A program made the translations under genes and the position numbers. The notes below the pieces were generated by a model, which was given only the letters and a program-made list of their open reading frames with translations, was not told the origin of the DNA and ran no database searches. From assembly GCF_010560025.1 (NCBI RefSeq), contig NZ_SAIY01000003.1, positions 620,001 to 684,000 on the forward strand: DNA of 64,000 nt, in the 5' to 3' direction. This stretch comes from Verrucosispora sioxanthis. Its GTDB lineage: Bacteria > Actinomycetota > Actinomycetes > Mycobacteriales > Micromonosporaceae. This document shows, piece by piece, positions 36,286-47,895 of this stretch. Every line of letters begins with the position of its first letter. Position 1 is the first letter of the stretch.

Positions 36286-38064
36286 TCAGCTACAGGTGGC
36301 GCCGTTGAGGGTGAAGCCGGTGGGTGGGGCGTCGTTGCCGCTGTGCGTGGCCTGGAAGCCGATGGTGACGGAGGCTCCTGGCGGTATGGCGGGGTTGTAG
36401 CTGACGTTCGTCGCGGTCACCTGACCGCTGGTCGGTGAGTACGTGGCACCCCAGCCGGAGGTGATCGTCTGCCCGGCGGCGAGGGTGAATCTCAGCGACC
36501 AGCCGTTGACGGTGCTCGTACCGGTGTTGGTGATGGTGATGTTGTCGACCAGACCGTTGTTCCACGCGTTGACCGCGTTGGTCACCCGACACGTCCCCGT
36601 TGGTCCGGTGGTCGGCGTCGGGGTGGGCGTCGGGGTCGGGGTCGGGCTGACCGTTGGCGTCGGCGTCGCAGTGGCCGTCGGCGTCGGCGAGGCGGACCCC
36701 TCGGTCAGGACGATCGTGGAGATGCTCCGGGCGGGCACGTTCACGGTCGCCTGGCCCCCACTGACGTTCACCGCCTGCGACTGGGCGCCCGAGGTCCGCG
36801 AGGTGACGGTGTACCCGGCCGCCGAAATGTTCTGCGGCACCTGGACGACCGCGTCGTTGACCGCGTTGTTCGACCGGTTGAGCAGCACCAGCACGACCTT
36901 GCCCCGGCCACGGTAGGCGGTGACCTCCAGCCCGGAAGCCCGCGAACTCTTCGACACGCCCACCCGGCGGTCACCGGGACGGACGTACTTCGCGTACTGG
37001 GAGAACGCCTGGCCGCGCTTGAGGACCGCGCCCTTGGTGGTGCCGTACTGCGCGTCGCCGTCACCGATGAAGGAGTAGAAGCGGCGGCCGTACCACCAGA
37101 TGTAGGCGCTCCAGTTCGCCTCCATCGACCGGTGCACGGTCCGCATGATGTCGTCGAGGGTCTCGTTCCAGACGGCCGTGTTGCCGGGGTCTCCCCAGAT
37201 GTTCGCGCCGTTTCCGTCGGCGGCGTGCAGATTCCACTCGGTCATCCACTGGTTCTTGCCGTACTGCGCGGCCAGCGGGTAGGGCGACAGGTTCCCGCTG
37301 TTCTCGGCGTCGTACAGGTGGCCGCCGACGTAACCGATGTTGTTGCGCGCGGTGGCGTCCTGCAAGGTGGGGTCGGAGTACTGGCGCGCGAACCGCAGGG
37401 ACTCGCCGACCATGAGCTGGGTGTCCCTGACCCGGGCACCGTGGTCGCGGACGAAGTTGCGCATCTCGGTGCCGGTCCAGTCCATCGAGTCGTAGTCGGG
37501 GTGCCAGTCCGGCTCGTTCTGGATCGAGGTCACGTCGACGGTGACCCCCCGGCCCTTCATGAACTGCACGTAACTGTTGAGGTGCTCGGCATAGTCGTCG
37601 TAGTAGTCGGTCCTCAGCTTGCCGCCGTTGACCCTGCTGTTGTTCGTCTTGAAGTGGGCCGGCGCCGTCCACGGCGAGGCGAGGATCTTCACGTCGGATC
37701 CGTAGGACTTCGCCGTTTGCAGGCTGGCCGCGTACAGACCCCATTCGCTCGTCACGGGCGACACCACGGTCCGTACGATCGACAGACCGAGCTGTCCCGG
37801 CCCCGTACCGACGAGGGTCTGGGTTTCGCTCGTCGTCCACGGGTCACCGGAACCACCGAAGATCGGCGTCGCGGCGCCGAACCCGTCGATCGTCTGGTAG
37901 CTCGACGAGGTGTTGACGGTGATGTCGGGTGTCGCGGCCAGCGAGGGTGGCGCGGTCAGGATCCCCGCCACGGTGACCAGCGAGGTCGTCGCGGCGAGCA
38001 CGGCGACCGCGATGGCTCCCCGGCGGCGGGACGGTGGGACGGTGTCAGGATGGGCAAGCCTCAT
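36286..38064 (-). CDS. Secreted GH30 glucuronoxylanase-type enzyme with CBM2
   Basis: Protein of 592 aa. Sec signal peptide to about residue 44, GH30 catalytic barrel ~47-455, Pro/Thr linker ~457-490, CBM2 cellulose-binding module to the end (CRVTNAVNAWNNGLV, GWSLRFTLAAGQTITSGWGA). Catalytic Glu184 in SIQNEPDW (acid/base) and Glu276 in WMTEWNLH (nucleophile). Resembles subfamily 8 xylanases, which cut glucuronoxylan. It would help degrade plant cell wall outside the cell. The ATG follows AGAGGAAG. No other hydrolases adjacent. Confidence 0.9.
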   Translation of the reverse strand: MRLAHPDTVPPSRRRGAIAVAVLAATTSLVTVAGILTAPPSLAATPDITVNTSSSYQTIDGFGAATPIFGGSGDPWTTSETQTLVGTGPGQLGLSIVRTVVSPVTSEWGLYAASLQTAKSYGSDVKILASPWTAPAHFKTNNSRVNGGKLRTDYYDDYAEHLNSYVQFMKGRGVTVDVTSIQNEPDWHPDYDSMDWTGTEMRNFVRDHGARVRDTQLMVGESLRFARQYSDPTLQDATARNNIGYVGGHLYDAENSGNLSPYPLAAQYGKNQWMTEWNLHAADGNGANIWGDPGNTAVWNETLDDIMRTVHRSMEANWSAYIWWYGRRFYSFIGDGDAQYGTTKGAVLKRGQAFSQYAKYVRPGDRRVGVSKSSRASGLEVTAYRGRGKVVLVLLNRSNNAVNDAVVQVPQNISAAGYTVTSRTSGAQSQAVNVSGGQATVNVPARSISTIVLTEGSASPTPTATATPTPTVSPTPTPTPTPTPTTGPTGTCRVTNAVNAWNNGLVDNITITNTGTSTVNGWSLRFTLAAGQTITSGWGATYSPTSGQVTATNVSYNPAIPPGASVTIGFQATHSGNDAPPTGFTLNGATCS

Positions 38065-38630
38065 CGGGCTTCCTCTCTACCGCCGCTGCGATGCAGGTGG
38101 CGGCGTTTCGGCGCAGCTGGCAGGGGCCAGCCCGAGCGGGCAGCCGACCGGCCGCCTGCCGTCGCCCCCAGCTACAAGTCGATCAGGAACATCCGATGCC
38201 CGGCCGTTGCCCTCGGCTCAGGTCATCAATCGCTGCCACTCCCACGCGACGCATCGACAGGCATCTTGCCAGTGCGTCCCGACGCACTGCAATCGTTTGC
38301 CGCCCGCGCCTGCACCGCTTGGCCAGGACGGCTGGGCGGCCATCGCCCCCGAAGCACGGACGTCCACAGCTCGGCTGCCGGGGCAGCATGCTCACGCCCC
38401 GGGTGTCGCGGGCCCGATGCCCACCGTGGCGGTGCAGGTGGTCCTGGCGCGGTGTGTAGGACAGTTCCGCCGCCGCAGTCACGGATGTGGTGGAGGCCGG
38501 CTCAGGAAGGTGCGGGCCGGCAGCACAGGATCTCGTGGTCCGGCCACGGGCAGCGGCGAGGACGGGGCCGGTCGTAGACTGCCCCGGTCGCGCTGCGGCA
38601 CGGCGCATTGGCACGGGAAGGAAGTCCGTG
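38065..38630. other. Long intergenic stretch, no supported gene
   Basis: About 565 bases between the divergent GH30 gene and the membrane protein at 38631. Open frames here translate into Arg/Pro/Ser-rich sequences without domain likeness. I saw no strong hairpin, repeat or RNA gene; promoters for both flanking genes must lie here. Confidence 0.45.
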
Positions 38631-39710
38631 GTGAGTGACGTGAGCGAATCGGGCGGCGCATCAGCTGCCGCCGGCGCCGAGAGGTCTCCGGGTGGCAGGC
38701 GCAGTCGCCGGATCCTGATCCTGGGGGTCGTGACGACCGTGGTGGCGGTGGTGGCGGGCCTGACCGTCTGGGCCATCCGACGGGCACCGGAGACCGCTAC
38801 GCAAGGTGATCCACCCCGTTCGGCGCCCACCCGATTCGACCCCGGCCAGCAACTGTTCCGCCTCAGCCTGCTACCTGGCCCTGTACACCAGATCCGCTAC
38901 CAGACCGAGCCGGACATGCACATAATCAACATGGCCGGACGACCCGATGCCCCCCGGAAGAGCGACGAGACGTCGACCGCATCGACCTGGCGCGTCGAGG
39001 TCTTGATGGCGGCACGGGACACCGATGTCCATCGTTACGATCGGGAGTACGACCAGGAGGCCGGATGGCGCGTTCCGGGTGAATCCGTCGCGCCGGTACG
39101 TGGTCGTCCCGCCTTTCAGAACGAGGGCGGCGTTCTGTCCTGGGAGTACGCGCCGGACGCTTGGATGCGAATTTCGGCGTCTGGTGATGACCCACATGAG
39201 ATGACGCGTCAGGTGGCCGAGGGCATTCGTTGGGAGACGACGCCACTAGCCTTGCCGGTCCAGGCGATGGAGCTGCCCGACGGTGCCGTGCTCGGCGGTG
39301 CCGACCTGCGATGGACCGACGACGAGCTATGGGCCGACGGCGAACCACTGAAGAACTACGCCCACGCCCAGTACGTGTTGCAACCCATCAAGGGTTACGG
39401 CGGCTCCCTGAGGCCCGACATTCAGGTCGGCATCAGTACCGAGAGCCTGGCCAGCGGCAGACACAGCGGCACCGACGACGTCACCGTGGCAGGCCGTGCC
39501 GCCACCGCGGTCGACTGGGTCAGGACTGGCGTAGGGGTCTACCGGGTGGAACAGCTTCCCGGTGGGTGCGCTGAGTGCGTCGCGGAGACAAGGATCATGA
39601 GCCGGCGCGGCAACGAGGCGCTGGGGGGCCGAGACATGATGCTACGGCTGGCGGCCTCGATCCGGCTGGCGGACGGCGTCGAGGATCCCCCCGACTGGCG
39701 AGCGCGATGA
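38631..39710 (+). CDS. Single-pass membrane protein with extracellular domain, unknown function
   Basis: Protein of 359 aa. Short Ser/Gly/Arg-rich cytoplasmic N-terminus, one membrane helix near residues 27-48 (ILILGVVTTVVAVVAGLTVWAI), then an exported domain with no recognised family (FDPGQQLFRLSLLPGPVHQIRYQ, WEYAPDAWMRISASGD, GGCAECVAETRIMSRRGNEA). The two cysteines near the end could form a disulfide. GTG 38631 after GGGAAGGAAG; the GTG one codon earlier is nearly as good. It converges with the treZ operon across a long hairpin. Confidence 0.75.
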   Translation: MSDVSESGGASAAAGAERSPGGRRSRRILILGVVTTVVAVVAGLTVWAIRRAPETATQGDPPRSAPTRFDPGQQLFRLSLLPGPVHQIRYQTEPDMHIINMAGRPDAPRKSDETSTASTWRVEVLMAARDTDVHRYDREYDQEAGWRVPGESVAPVRGRPAFQNEGGVLSWEYAPDAWMRISASGDDPHEMTRQVAEGIRWETTPLALPVQAMELPDGAVLGGADLRWTDDELWADGEPLKNYAHAQYVLQPIKGYGGSLRPDIQVGISTESLASGRHSGTDDVTVAGRAATAVDWVRTGVGVYRVEQLPGGCAECVAETRIMSRRGNEALGGRDMMLRLAASIRLADGVEDPPDWRAR

Positions 39711-39812
39711 GTCGACCGGCAACCGCCGCCACCCGTCCCGCCGCGCGTACGCGTGGTGTGGCGGCCACGCCACAGGTGGCTTCCTGCTCGGATCTGGTTC
39801 GGCGGCCATAGG

Positions 39813-39873
39813 GATTTGTGGCAGTGCAGGAAGTCCCGACCCGGCGTGTCGGGTACCGGCACTGCCACAAATC
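39813..39873. terminator. Long compound hairpin between convergent genes
   Basis: GATTTGTGGCAGTGC (39813-39827) and GCACTGCCACAAATC (39859-39873) are perfect 15-bp arms. The loop holds a second stem CCCGAC/GTCGGG. It sits between the membrane protein and treZ and can terminate transcription from both sides, but is unusually A/T-rich and long for a terminator here. Confidence 0.65.
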
Positions 39874-39901
39874 GGTCCACCGACTCCGCAGCAGGGTTGT
39901 C

Positions 39902-41626
39902 TCAGAGCGCCACGATGGCTGCCGTCTCGGCTGGTAGCTCGATGCGGTCGCGTTGCACCGTGACGCCGTTGCCGGTGGCCAGCAGGACGCGACGCGCCAC
40001 CCCGGGCAGGGTGATCCGCTGTGGCTTGCCGGCCAGGTTCGCCGCGACCAGGCAGCCACCCCGGCGCATCACCAGGAACTGGTCGCCGTGGCGTACCTCC
40101 ATCGCGAACAGGTGTGGATCCGACAGTTCCGGGCGGGACTTGCGCAGCGCGATCAGGCGGCGGTGGAAGTCGTACATCTCGCGGTGTTCGGGTTTGTCCA
40201 GCTCAGCCCAGTCGAGCCGGGACCGGAGGAAGGTCTGCGGGTCCTGCGGGTCCGGCACGTCGCCGGGCGGCCAGCCGTGGGCGGCGAACTCCGCGCGGCG
40301 GCCGGAGACGACCGCGGTGGCCAGTTCCGGCTCCGGATGCGAGGTGAAGTACTGCCAGGGTGTCGAGGCGGCCCACTCCTCCCCCATGAACAGCATCGGG
40401 GTGAACGGCGCGGTCATCAGCAGGGTCGCACCCACCCGTAGCAACGCCGGGGAGAGCGAGGCCGAGAGGCGATCACCGACGGCCCGGTTGCCGATCTGGT
40501 CGTGGTTCTGCAGGTACGCGACGAAGCGGTGGCCGGGCGTGCGCTGGTCGACCGGGCGGCCGTGTTGGCGGCTGCGGAAGGTGGACCAGGTGCCGGTGTG
40601 GAAGAAGCCGCCGGTGAGCACCTCCACCAGGCATTCCATGGTGCCGAAGTCGCCGTAGTAGCCCTGCCGTTCGCCGGTGAGCAGGGTGTGCAGGGCGTGG
40701 TGGGCGTCGTCGTTCCACTGGGCGTGCAGGCCGTGGCCGCCGGCTTCGCGGGGGGTGATGAGCCGGGGATCGTTGAGGTCGGACTCGGCGATCAGGGACA
40801 GCGGGCGGCCCAGGTGGGTCGAGAGGCTCTCGACCTCGACGGCGATCTCTTCGAGCAGGTGCACGGCGCGGGTGTCGGGCATGGCGTGCACGGCGTCCAG
40901 GCGCAGCCCGTCGACGTGGTAGTCGCGCAGCCACATCAGCACGCTGTCGATGATGAAGCGGCGCACCCCGTCGGAGTGCGGGCCGTCCAGGTTCACCGCG
41001 TTGCCCCAGGGGGTGTTGCGCTCGGCGAGGTACGGCGCGAACTTCGGCGCGTAGGCCCCGGAGGGCCCGAAATGGTTGTAGACGACGTCGAGGATCACCC
41101 CCAGACCGCGAGCGTGGGCGGCGTCGACGAACCGTTTCAGTCCGTCCGGTCCGCCGTAGGGTTCGTGCGGCGCGTACCAGCAGACGCCGTCGTAGCCCCA
41201 GTTGTGTTCCCCGTTGAACGCGTTCACCGGCAGCAGCTCGACCAGGTCGACACCCAGGTCGACCAGGTGGTCGAGTTTGCCGATCGCCGCGTCGAAGGTG
41301 CCCTCCGGGGTGAAGGTGCCGACGTGCAGCTCGTACAGGATGCTGCCGGGCAGCTGCCGGCCGGTCCAGGAACCGTCGGTCCAGCCGAACGCGCCGTGGT
41401 CGTAGGTCCGGCTGGGCCCGTGCACGCCGGACGGCTGCCAGGCCGACCGGGGGTCGGGCAGCGGCTGGTCGTCGTCGTCGAGCAGGAACGCGTAGTCGGT
41501 GCCGGCGTCGGGCACCTCGACGCGCCACCAGCCGCCCCGGCCGGCCCGCATCTCGTGGTCGGCGACACCGGGCAGGTGCAGCCGTACCCGGGTCGCCTCG
41601 GGTGCCCAGACGGTGAACTCGGTCAT
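39902..41626 (-). CDS. treZ: Malto-oligosyltrehalose trehalohydrolase
   Basis: Protein of 574 aa, GH13. Releases trehalose from the end of a maltooligosyl-trehalose. N-terminal immunoglobulin-like domain (FTVWAPEATRVRLHLPG), then the barrel: LYELHVGTFTPEGTFDAAI, VILDVVYNHFGPSG, DGLRLDAVHA (nucleophile Asp), LIAESDLNDPRL (acid Glu) and YLQNHDQIGNRA. Last gene of the glgX-treY-treZ operon, 16 bases after treY. Cytoplasmic. Confidence 0.95.
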   Translation of the reverse strand: MTEFTVWAPEATRVRLHLPGVADHEMRAGRGGWWRVEVPDAGTDYAFLLDDDDQPLPDPRSAWQPSGVHGPSRTYDHGAFGWTDGSWTGRQLPGSILYELHVGTFTPEGTFDAAIGKLDHLVDLGVDLVELLPVNAFNGEHNWGYDGVCWYAPHEPYGGPDGLKRFVDAAHARGLGVILDVVYNHFGPSGAYAPKFAPYLAERNTPWGNAVNLDGPHSDGVRRFIIDSVLMWLRDYHVDGLRLDAVHAMPDTRAVHLLEEIAVEVESLSTHLGRPLSLIAESDLNDPRLITPREAGGHGLHAQWNDDAHHALHTLLTGERQGYYGDFGTMECLVEVLTGGFFHTGTWSTFRSRQHGRPVDQRTPGHRFVAYLQNHDQIGNRAVGDRLSASLSPALLRVGATLLMTAPFTPMLFMGEEWAASTPWQYFTSHPEPELATAVVSGRRAEFAAHGWPPGDVPDPQDPQTFLRSRLDWAELDKPEHREMYDFHRRLIALRKSRPELSDPHLFAMEVRHGDQFLVMRRGGCLVAANLAGKPQRITLPGVARRVLLATGNGVTVQRDRIELPAETAAIVAL

Positions 41627-41642
41627 GACGCAGCCTCCCGGG

Positions 41643-43928
41643 TCAGGTGGTAGGCACCAGCAGCGCGACGGGATAGGTGGTCAACAGGTCCACGAGACGG
41701 ACCTGAGAGCCACTGTAGACCCGACCGGTGAACAGGCACGACATCTCTTTAACGGGTAGTGACAGGGTGGTGTCCCGCCAGCCGCCGGCCGCCGCCAGCC
41801 GCAGCGGCAGCCGGGTGGCCACGGCGACCGCGCCGCCCCGGTCGAAGGCCACGGCGTGCCGGGCCGCCGGCCCGTGCACGATGAGCGGCTGGTAGTCGCC
41901 GAACAGCTCCGGGTGGTCACGACGCGCCCGCAGGGTCCGCGACACCACGAGCAGCTTCGCCGCGCCGGTTTCGTCCACCGCCGGCTGCCAGCCGGCGTCG
42001 AGCCGGGCCAGCAGTTCCCGGCGTACGGCGAAGTCGACCGGGCGTCGGTTGTCCGGGTCGACCAGGGAGTTGTCCCACAGCTCGGTGCCCTGGTAGGTGT
42101 CGGGTACCCCGGGCATGGCCAGTTGCACGAGCTTCTGCCCCAGCGAGTTCGACCAGCCGGGCGGGGTGATCTCGGCGGCGAAGGCGGCCAGCCCCTCGGT
42201 GACGGCCGGGTCGTCGTACATGGCGTCGACCAGGGCGTGCATGGCCCGCTCGAAGGCCGGGTCGGGGTCCGTCCAACTGGTCGAGGCCGCCGCCTCCCGG
42301 GCGGCCTTCTCCGCGTACGCGTGCAGGCGCTCGCGTTCGATGGGCCAGGCACCGACGGCGGTCTGCCACAGCAGGTGGGCCAGAGCGGCGTCGGGCAGCG
42401 GCACCGCGGCCATCCAGCCGGTGACCGCGTCGGCCCAGCGCTGGGGCAGCTCGGCGAGGACGGCGAGGCGGGCGCGGACGTCCTCGCCGCGTTTGGTGTC
42501 GTGGGTGGACAGGGTGGTCATGCTCGCCGGCCAGCGCTCGTGGCGGGCGGCGGCGAAGCGGTGGAACCGCCCGGGCAGGGTGCCGAAGTAGGTGGGGCTG
42601 CCGCCGACCTCGTTCAGCGCGATGAACCGGCTCCACCGGTAGTACGCGGTGTCCTCGACGCCCTTGGCCATCACCGCGCCGGTGAACTGCGGGAAGCGGC
42701 GGGCCAGTTCGTCGTCGGGGTCGCGGAGCCGGCGGGTGATCGCGTCCAGCGCGCCGGTCAGGTCAGGGCGGCGGCGGCCGGCCTCGGCGCGGGCGTTGGC
42801 CAGATGCCGGGCCCCGTCGGGCGGGTAGCCCCGGTAGACGGCGAAGGCGGCGGCGAGTTCGGCGAGGGCGGCGCGGGCGACGTCGGGGTCGACGTCGGGG
42901 GCGAGCGCGGCCAGCCGGGTCAGTTCGGCGGCCAGCAGTCGGGTGGCGGCACCGAGTTTCGTGTCGTGGGTCAGGTCGGCCCAGGAGGTGGCCCGGCCAG
43001 CGAGGCGGGTGTCCAGGGCGGTGAAGTCGGCCTCGGCGTCGCCGTCGACGAAGAGCCCGCCGACGGCGTCCAGTACGTCGTAGCCGGTGGTGCCGTCGAC
43101 CGGCCAGCCGGGCAGCTCCTCGCCGTACTCCAGGATCTTCTCCACGATCAGCCAGGCGTCGGGGGCGGCTTCCCGCAGCCGGGCCAGGTAGCCGGCGGGG
43201 TCTCGCAGCCCGTCGGGGTGGTCGACCCGGATGCCGTCGACCTCGCCGGCCGCCGCCCAGGCCAGGATCAGCTCGTGGGTGGCGGCGAACACGTCCGGGT
43301 CCTCCACCCGCAGCCCGGCCAGGCTGGAGACAGCGAAGAACCGGCGGTAGGTCAGTTCGGCGTCGCCGCGTCGCCAGGACACCAGCTCGTAGTGCTGCCG
43401 GTCGTGCACCTCGCGGGCGGTGCCGTCGCCGGTGCCGTCGGCGACCGGGAAGCGGTGCTCGTGGTAGCGCAGCTCCCCGTCGGCGAGCTTGAGGTCGTCG
43501 AGCGCGTCGGGGGTGTCGGCGAGCACCGGCAGCAGCAGCCGCCCCCGCTGCCAGTCGACGTCGAACCAGCCGGCGTACGCCGACTCGCGGCCCCGGCGCA
43601 GCAGGTCCCACCAGGCCGGGTTGGCTGCCGGCACGGCCACTCCGGCGTGGTTGGGCACGATGTCCACGACCAGACCGAGACCGGCGTCGCGCAGCGCCCG
43701 CAGCAGCCGCTGCCGGCCGGCCTCGCCGCCGAGTTCCGGGTTGACCTGCCGGTGGTCGACGACGTCGTAGCCGTGCGCGCTGCCCGGGGCGGCGGCCAGT
43801 AGCGGCGCGCTGTAGAGGTGGGTGACGCCGAGGTCGGCGAGGTAGCCGGCGAGGTCGGCGGTGGCGTCCAGGTCGAAGCCGGGGCGCACCTGCACCCGGT
43901 AGGTGGCGGTGACGGGCTTCGCGGGCAT
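41643..43928 (-). CDS. treY: Malto-oligosyltrehalose synthase
   Basis: Protein of 761 aa, GH13. Turns the reducing-end alpha-1,4 bond of a maltodextrin into the alpha,alpha-1,1 bond of trehalose. Seen: ATYRVQVRPGFDLDATADLAGYLADLGVTHLYSAPL split across the N-terminus, LVVDIVPNHAG, DGIRVDHPDGL (nucleophile Asp) and IVEKILEYGEELP (acid Glu). ATG 43928 is one base after the glgX stop (TGA-C-ATG), so translation is coupled. Acts with TreZ in the same operon. Confidence 0.95.
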   Translation of the reverse strand: MPAKPVTATYRVQVRPGFDLDATADLAGYLADLGVTHLYSAPLLAAAPGSAHGYDVVDHRQVNPELGGEAGRQRLLRALRDAGLGLVVDIVPNHAGVAVPAANPAWWDLLRRGRESAYAGWFDVDWQRGRLLLPVLADTPDALDDLKLADGELRYHEHRFPVADGTGDGTAREVHDRQHYELVSWRRGDAELTYRRFFAVSSLAGLRVEDPDVFAATHELILAWAAAGEVDGIRVDHPDGLRDPAGYLARLREAAPDAWLIVEKILEYGEELPGWPVDGTTGYDVLDAVGGLFVDGDAEADFTALDTRLAGRATSWADLTHDTKLGAATRLLAAELTRLAALAPDVDPDVARAALAELAAAFAVYRGYPPDGARHLANARAEAGRRRPDLTGALDAITRRLRDPDDELARRFPQFTGAVMAKGVEDTAYYRWSRFIALNEVGGSPTYFGTLPGRFHRFAAARHERWPASMTTLSTHDTKRGEDVRARLAVLAELPQRWADAVTGWMAAVPLPDAALAHLLWQTAVGAWPIERERLHAYAEKAAREAAASTSWTDPDPAFERAMHALVDAMYDDPAVTEGLAAFAAEITPPGWSNSLGQKLVQLAMPGVPDTYQGTELWDNSLVDPDNRRPVDFAVRRELLARLDAGWQPAVDETGAAKLLVVSRTLRARRDHPELFGDYQPLIVHGPAARHAVAFDRGGAVAVATRLPLRLAAAGGWRDTTLSLPVKEMSCLFTGRVYSGSQVRLVDLLTTYPVALLVPTT

Positions 43929-43929
43929 G

Positions 43930-46047
<2,118 letters not shown>

Positions 46048-46406
46048 CTCGCTCCTTCGGCCCACATGTCATGAGCGCGCCCGCACCATGAGCGCACCCG
46101 CCGGAGCCACCGGTGATGCGCGCGGCCGTAATGCCCCGCACGGTCCACCGCCAATCCATCCGATCGGGTGAATGCCCGGTGTCCGCGCGACCGAGTGCAG
46201 ATGAACCCTGCGGTGTCGTCGGTCACTGAGGCCCTCTTCGAGATGCGGGATCGGCCGTCATGACGTTTCCTTGTTCGCGGGCGCGTCGTCCGCGCGCCTA
46301 CCAGATCCTCGCACCGCCGGCGCGCTCACGCGTGTCCGAAACCCAACCCTGCCCGCTCGCCGCCACCGACGTCGGCGCGTTCCTTCCTGCACGGACGGAG
46401 ACTGAT
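46048..46406. other. Divergent gap between glgX operon and GT4 gene
   Basis: About 360 bases. It holds a direct repeat CATGAGCGC at 46069 and 46088, and a purine-poor tract before the GT4 gene. An ATG at 46260 opens the same frame as the GT4 gene but its extra 49 residues look random. Promoters for both operons are expected here. Confidence 0.45.
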
Positions 46407-47810
46407 GTGACCACCCTGCGGGTCGGCGGACGGACCGCCACCGCTCCGGACCGCGTCCACCGCCCCACGCTCACCTCGCGTCCCCAGGTCCCGGCGTCGT
46501 CCGGTCCCACCGTCGGGTCGCAGCCCCGCCGCATCCTGATGCTGTCGTGGGAGTACCCGCCGGTGCTCGTCGGCGGGCTGGGTCGACACGTGCACGCCCT
46601 GTCGGTGGCCCTGGCCGCCGCCGGTCACCAGGTCACCGTCGTCACCCGCCACACCGACGGCGCCCCGCTGGAGGAGTACGTCGACGGGGTGCGCGTCGTG
46701 CGCGCCGCCGAGGACCCGGTGACGTTCCCACTGGCCACCAGCTCGCTGCTGGCCTGGACGATGGCGTTCAACCACACCCTGACCCGGGCCGCGCTGCGCG
46801 CCGCCGCCACCGGCGGCTACGACGTGATCCACGCCCACGACTGGCTCGTCGCGCACACCGCGATGACCCTGCGCGACCACCTCGACCTGCCGCTGGTCAC
46901 CACCATCCACGCCACCGAGGCGGGCCGGCACCAGGGTTGGCTGCCCGAGGAGATGAACCGCACCATCCACGGGGTGGAGCACTGGCTGGGCGGCGAGTCG
47001 AACCGGGTCATCGTCTGCTCCGGCTACATGCGCGACGAGGTGACCGGCCTGTTCGGCGTGCCGAACGGGCGGGTCGACGTGGTGCCCAACGGGGTCGAGC
47101 CGCACCGCTGGCGGGTCTCCGCCGCCGCCGTGGCGGCGGCGCGGGCCCGGTTCGCCGGGGACGGTCCGCTGGTCACGTTCGCCGGCCGCCTGGTGTACGA
47201 GAAGGGCGTGCAGCACCTCATCGCCGGGCTGCCCCGGCTGCGGGAGCGGCACCCGGGGCTGCGCGCGGTGATCGTCGGCGACGGACCGTACCGGAGTGAG
47301 CTGGAGGCCGACGTGCATCGGCTCGGCCTCGCCGGCACGGTCAGCCTGCCCGGCTTCCTCGGCGGCACCGACCTGCCCGCGGTGATGGCCGCCTCGGACT
47401 GCTTCGCCGTGCCCAGCATCTACGAGCCGTTCGGCATGGTCGCGCTGGAGGGTGCCGCCGCCGGCGCGCCGCTGGCGGTCGCCGAGACCGGCGGGCTGGC
47501 CGAGATCGTCGAGCCGGGCGTCACCGGGGTCACCTTCCGGCCGCACGACCCGGACGCGCTCACCGACGCGGTGCACACCCTGCTGTCCGACGCCGAACGC
47601 GCCCGGACGCTGGCCCGCCGGGCCCGGGCCATGGTGCACGACCGGTACGGCTGGGCGGCCATCGCCAGCCGTACCGCCTCGACGTACGCCTCGGCGATCG
47701 CCCAGGCACCGGCGTTCACCGCCGACCGCGCGGCACGGCAGATGGCGCACGGGCGGGCCCTGCCGGCGATCCCGGACGGCAACCTGCTCGCCGCCGCCGG
47801 CCTGCGCTGA
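46407..47810 (+). CDS. Family GT4 glucan synthase, Rv3032-like
   Basis: Protein of 467 aa, GT-B fold. ILMLSWEYPPVLVGGLGRHVHAL, VIHAHDWLVAHTA, TTIHATEAGRHQGWL, VPNGVEPHRW, FAGRLVYEKGVQHLI and SIYEPFGMVALEGAA match mycobacterial Rv3032, an alpha-1,4-glucosyltransferase that builds methylglucose lipopolysaccharide and some glycogen. A normal GlgA is less likely. GTG 46407 sits 6 bases after GGAG. Divergent from the glgX operon with a 359-base gap, a functional match in glucan metabolism. Confidence 0.82.
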   Translation: MTTLRVGGRTATAPDRVHRPTLTSRPQVPASSGPTVGSQPRRILMLSWEYPPVLVGGLGRHVHALSVALAAAGHQVTVVTRHTDGAPLEEYVDGVRVVRAAEDPVTFPLATSSLLAWTMAFNHTLTRAALRAAATGGYDVIHAHDWLVAHTAMTLRDHLDLPLVTTIHATEAGRHQGWLPEEMNRTIHGVEHWLGGESNRVIVCSGYMRDEVTGLFGVPNGRVDVVPNGVEPHRWRVSAAAVAAARARFAGDGPLVTFAGRLVYEKGVQHLIAGLPRLRERHPGLRAVIVGDGPYRSELEADVHRLGLAGTVSLPGFLGGTDLPAVMAASDCFAVPSIYEPFGMVALEGAAAGAPLAVAETGGLAEIVEPGVTGVTFRPHDPDALTDAVHTLLSDAERARTLARRARAMVHDRYGWAAIASRTASTYASAIAQAPAFTADRAARQMAHGRALPAIPDGNLLAAAGLR

Positions 47811-47835
47811 CCCCTTCTACCACTCGCGCTTGCGT

Positions 47836-47870
47836 GCGCCCCGACCCGGACCTCGACCGGGTCGGGGCGC
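47836..47870. terminator. Bidirectional terminator hairpin
   Basis: GCGCCCCGACCCGG (47836-47849) and CCGGGTCGGGGCGC (47857-47870) are perfect 14-bp arms between the GT4 gene and the convergent DinB gene. Confidence 0.88.
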
Positions 47871-47895
47871 TGACCCACCGGCGATCGGGTGGCGG

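Noticed and set aside
36600-36690. GTCGGCGTCGGG-type short tandem repeats
   Set aside because: They are codons of the Pro-Thr linker between GH30 and CBM2, ordinary in secreted hydrolases.
38034-38459. 141-residue frame between GH30 and the membrane protein
   Set aside because: Overlaps the GH30 start on the other strand, Arg/Ser-rich, no ribosome site.
46260-46406. Longer start for the GT4 glucan synthase at ATG 46260
   Set aside because: Extra 49 residues are Pro/Arg/Thr-rich with no ribosome site; GTG 46407 has GGAG at good spacing.
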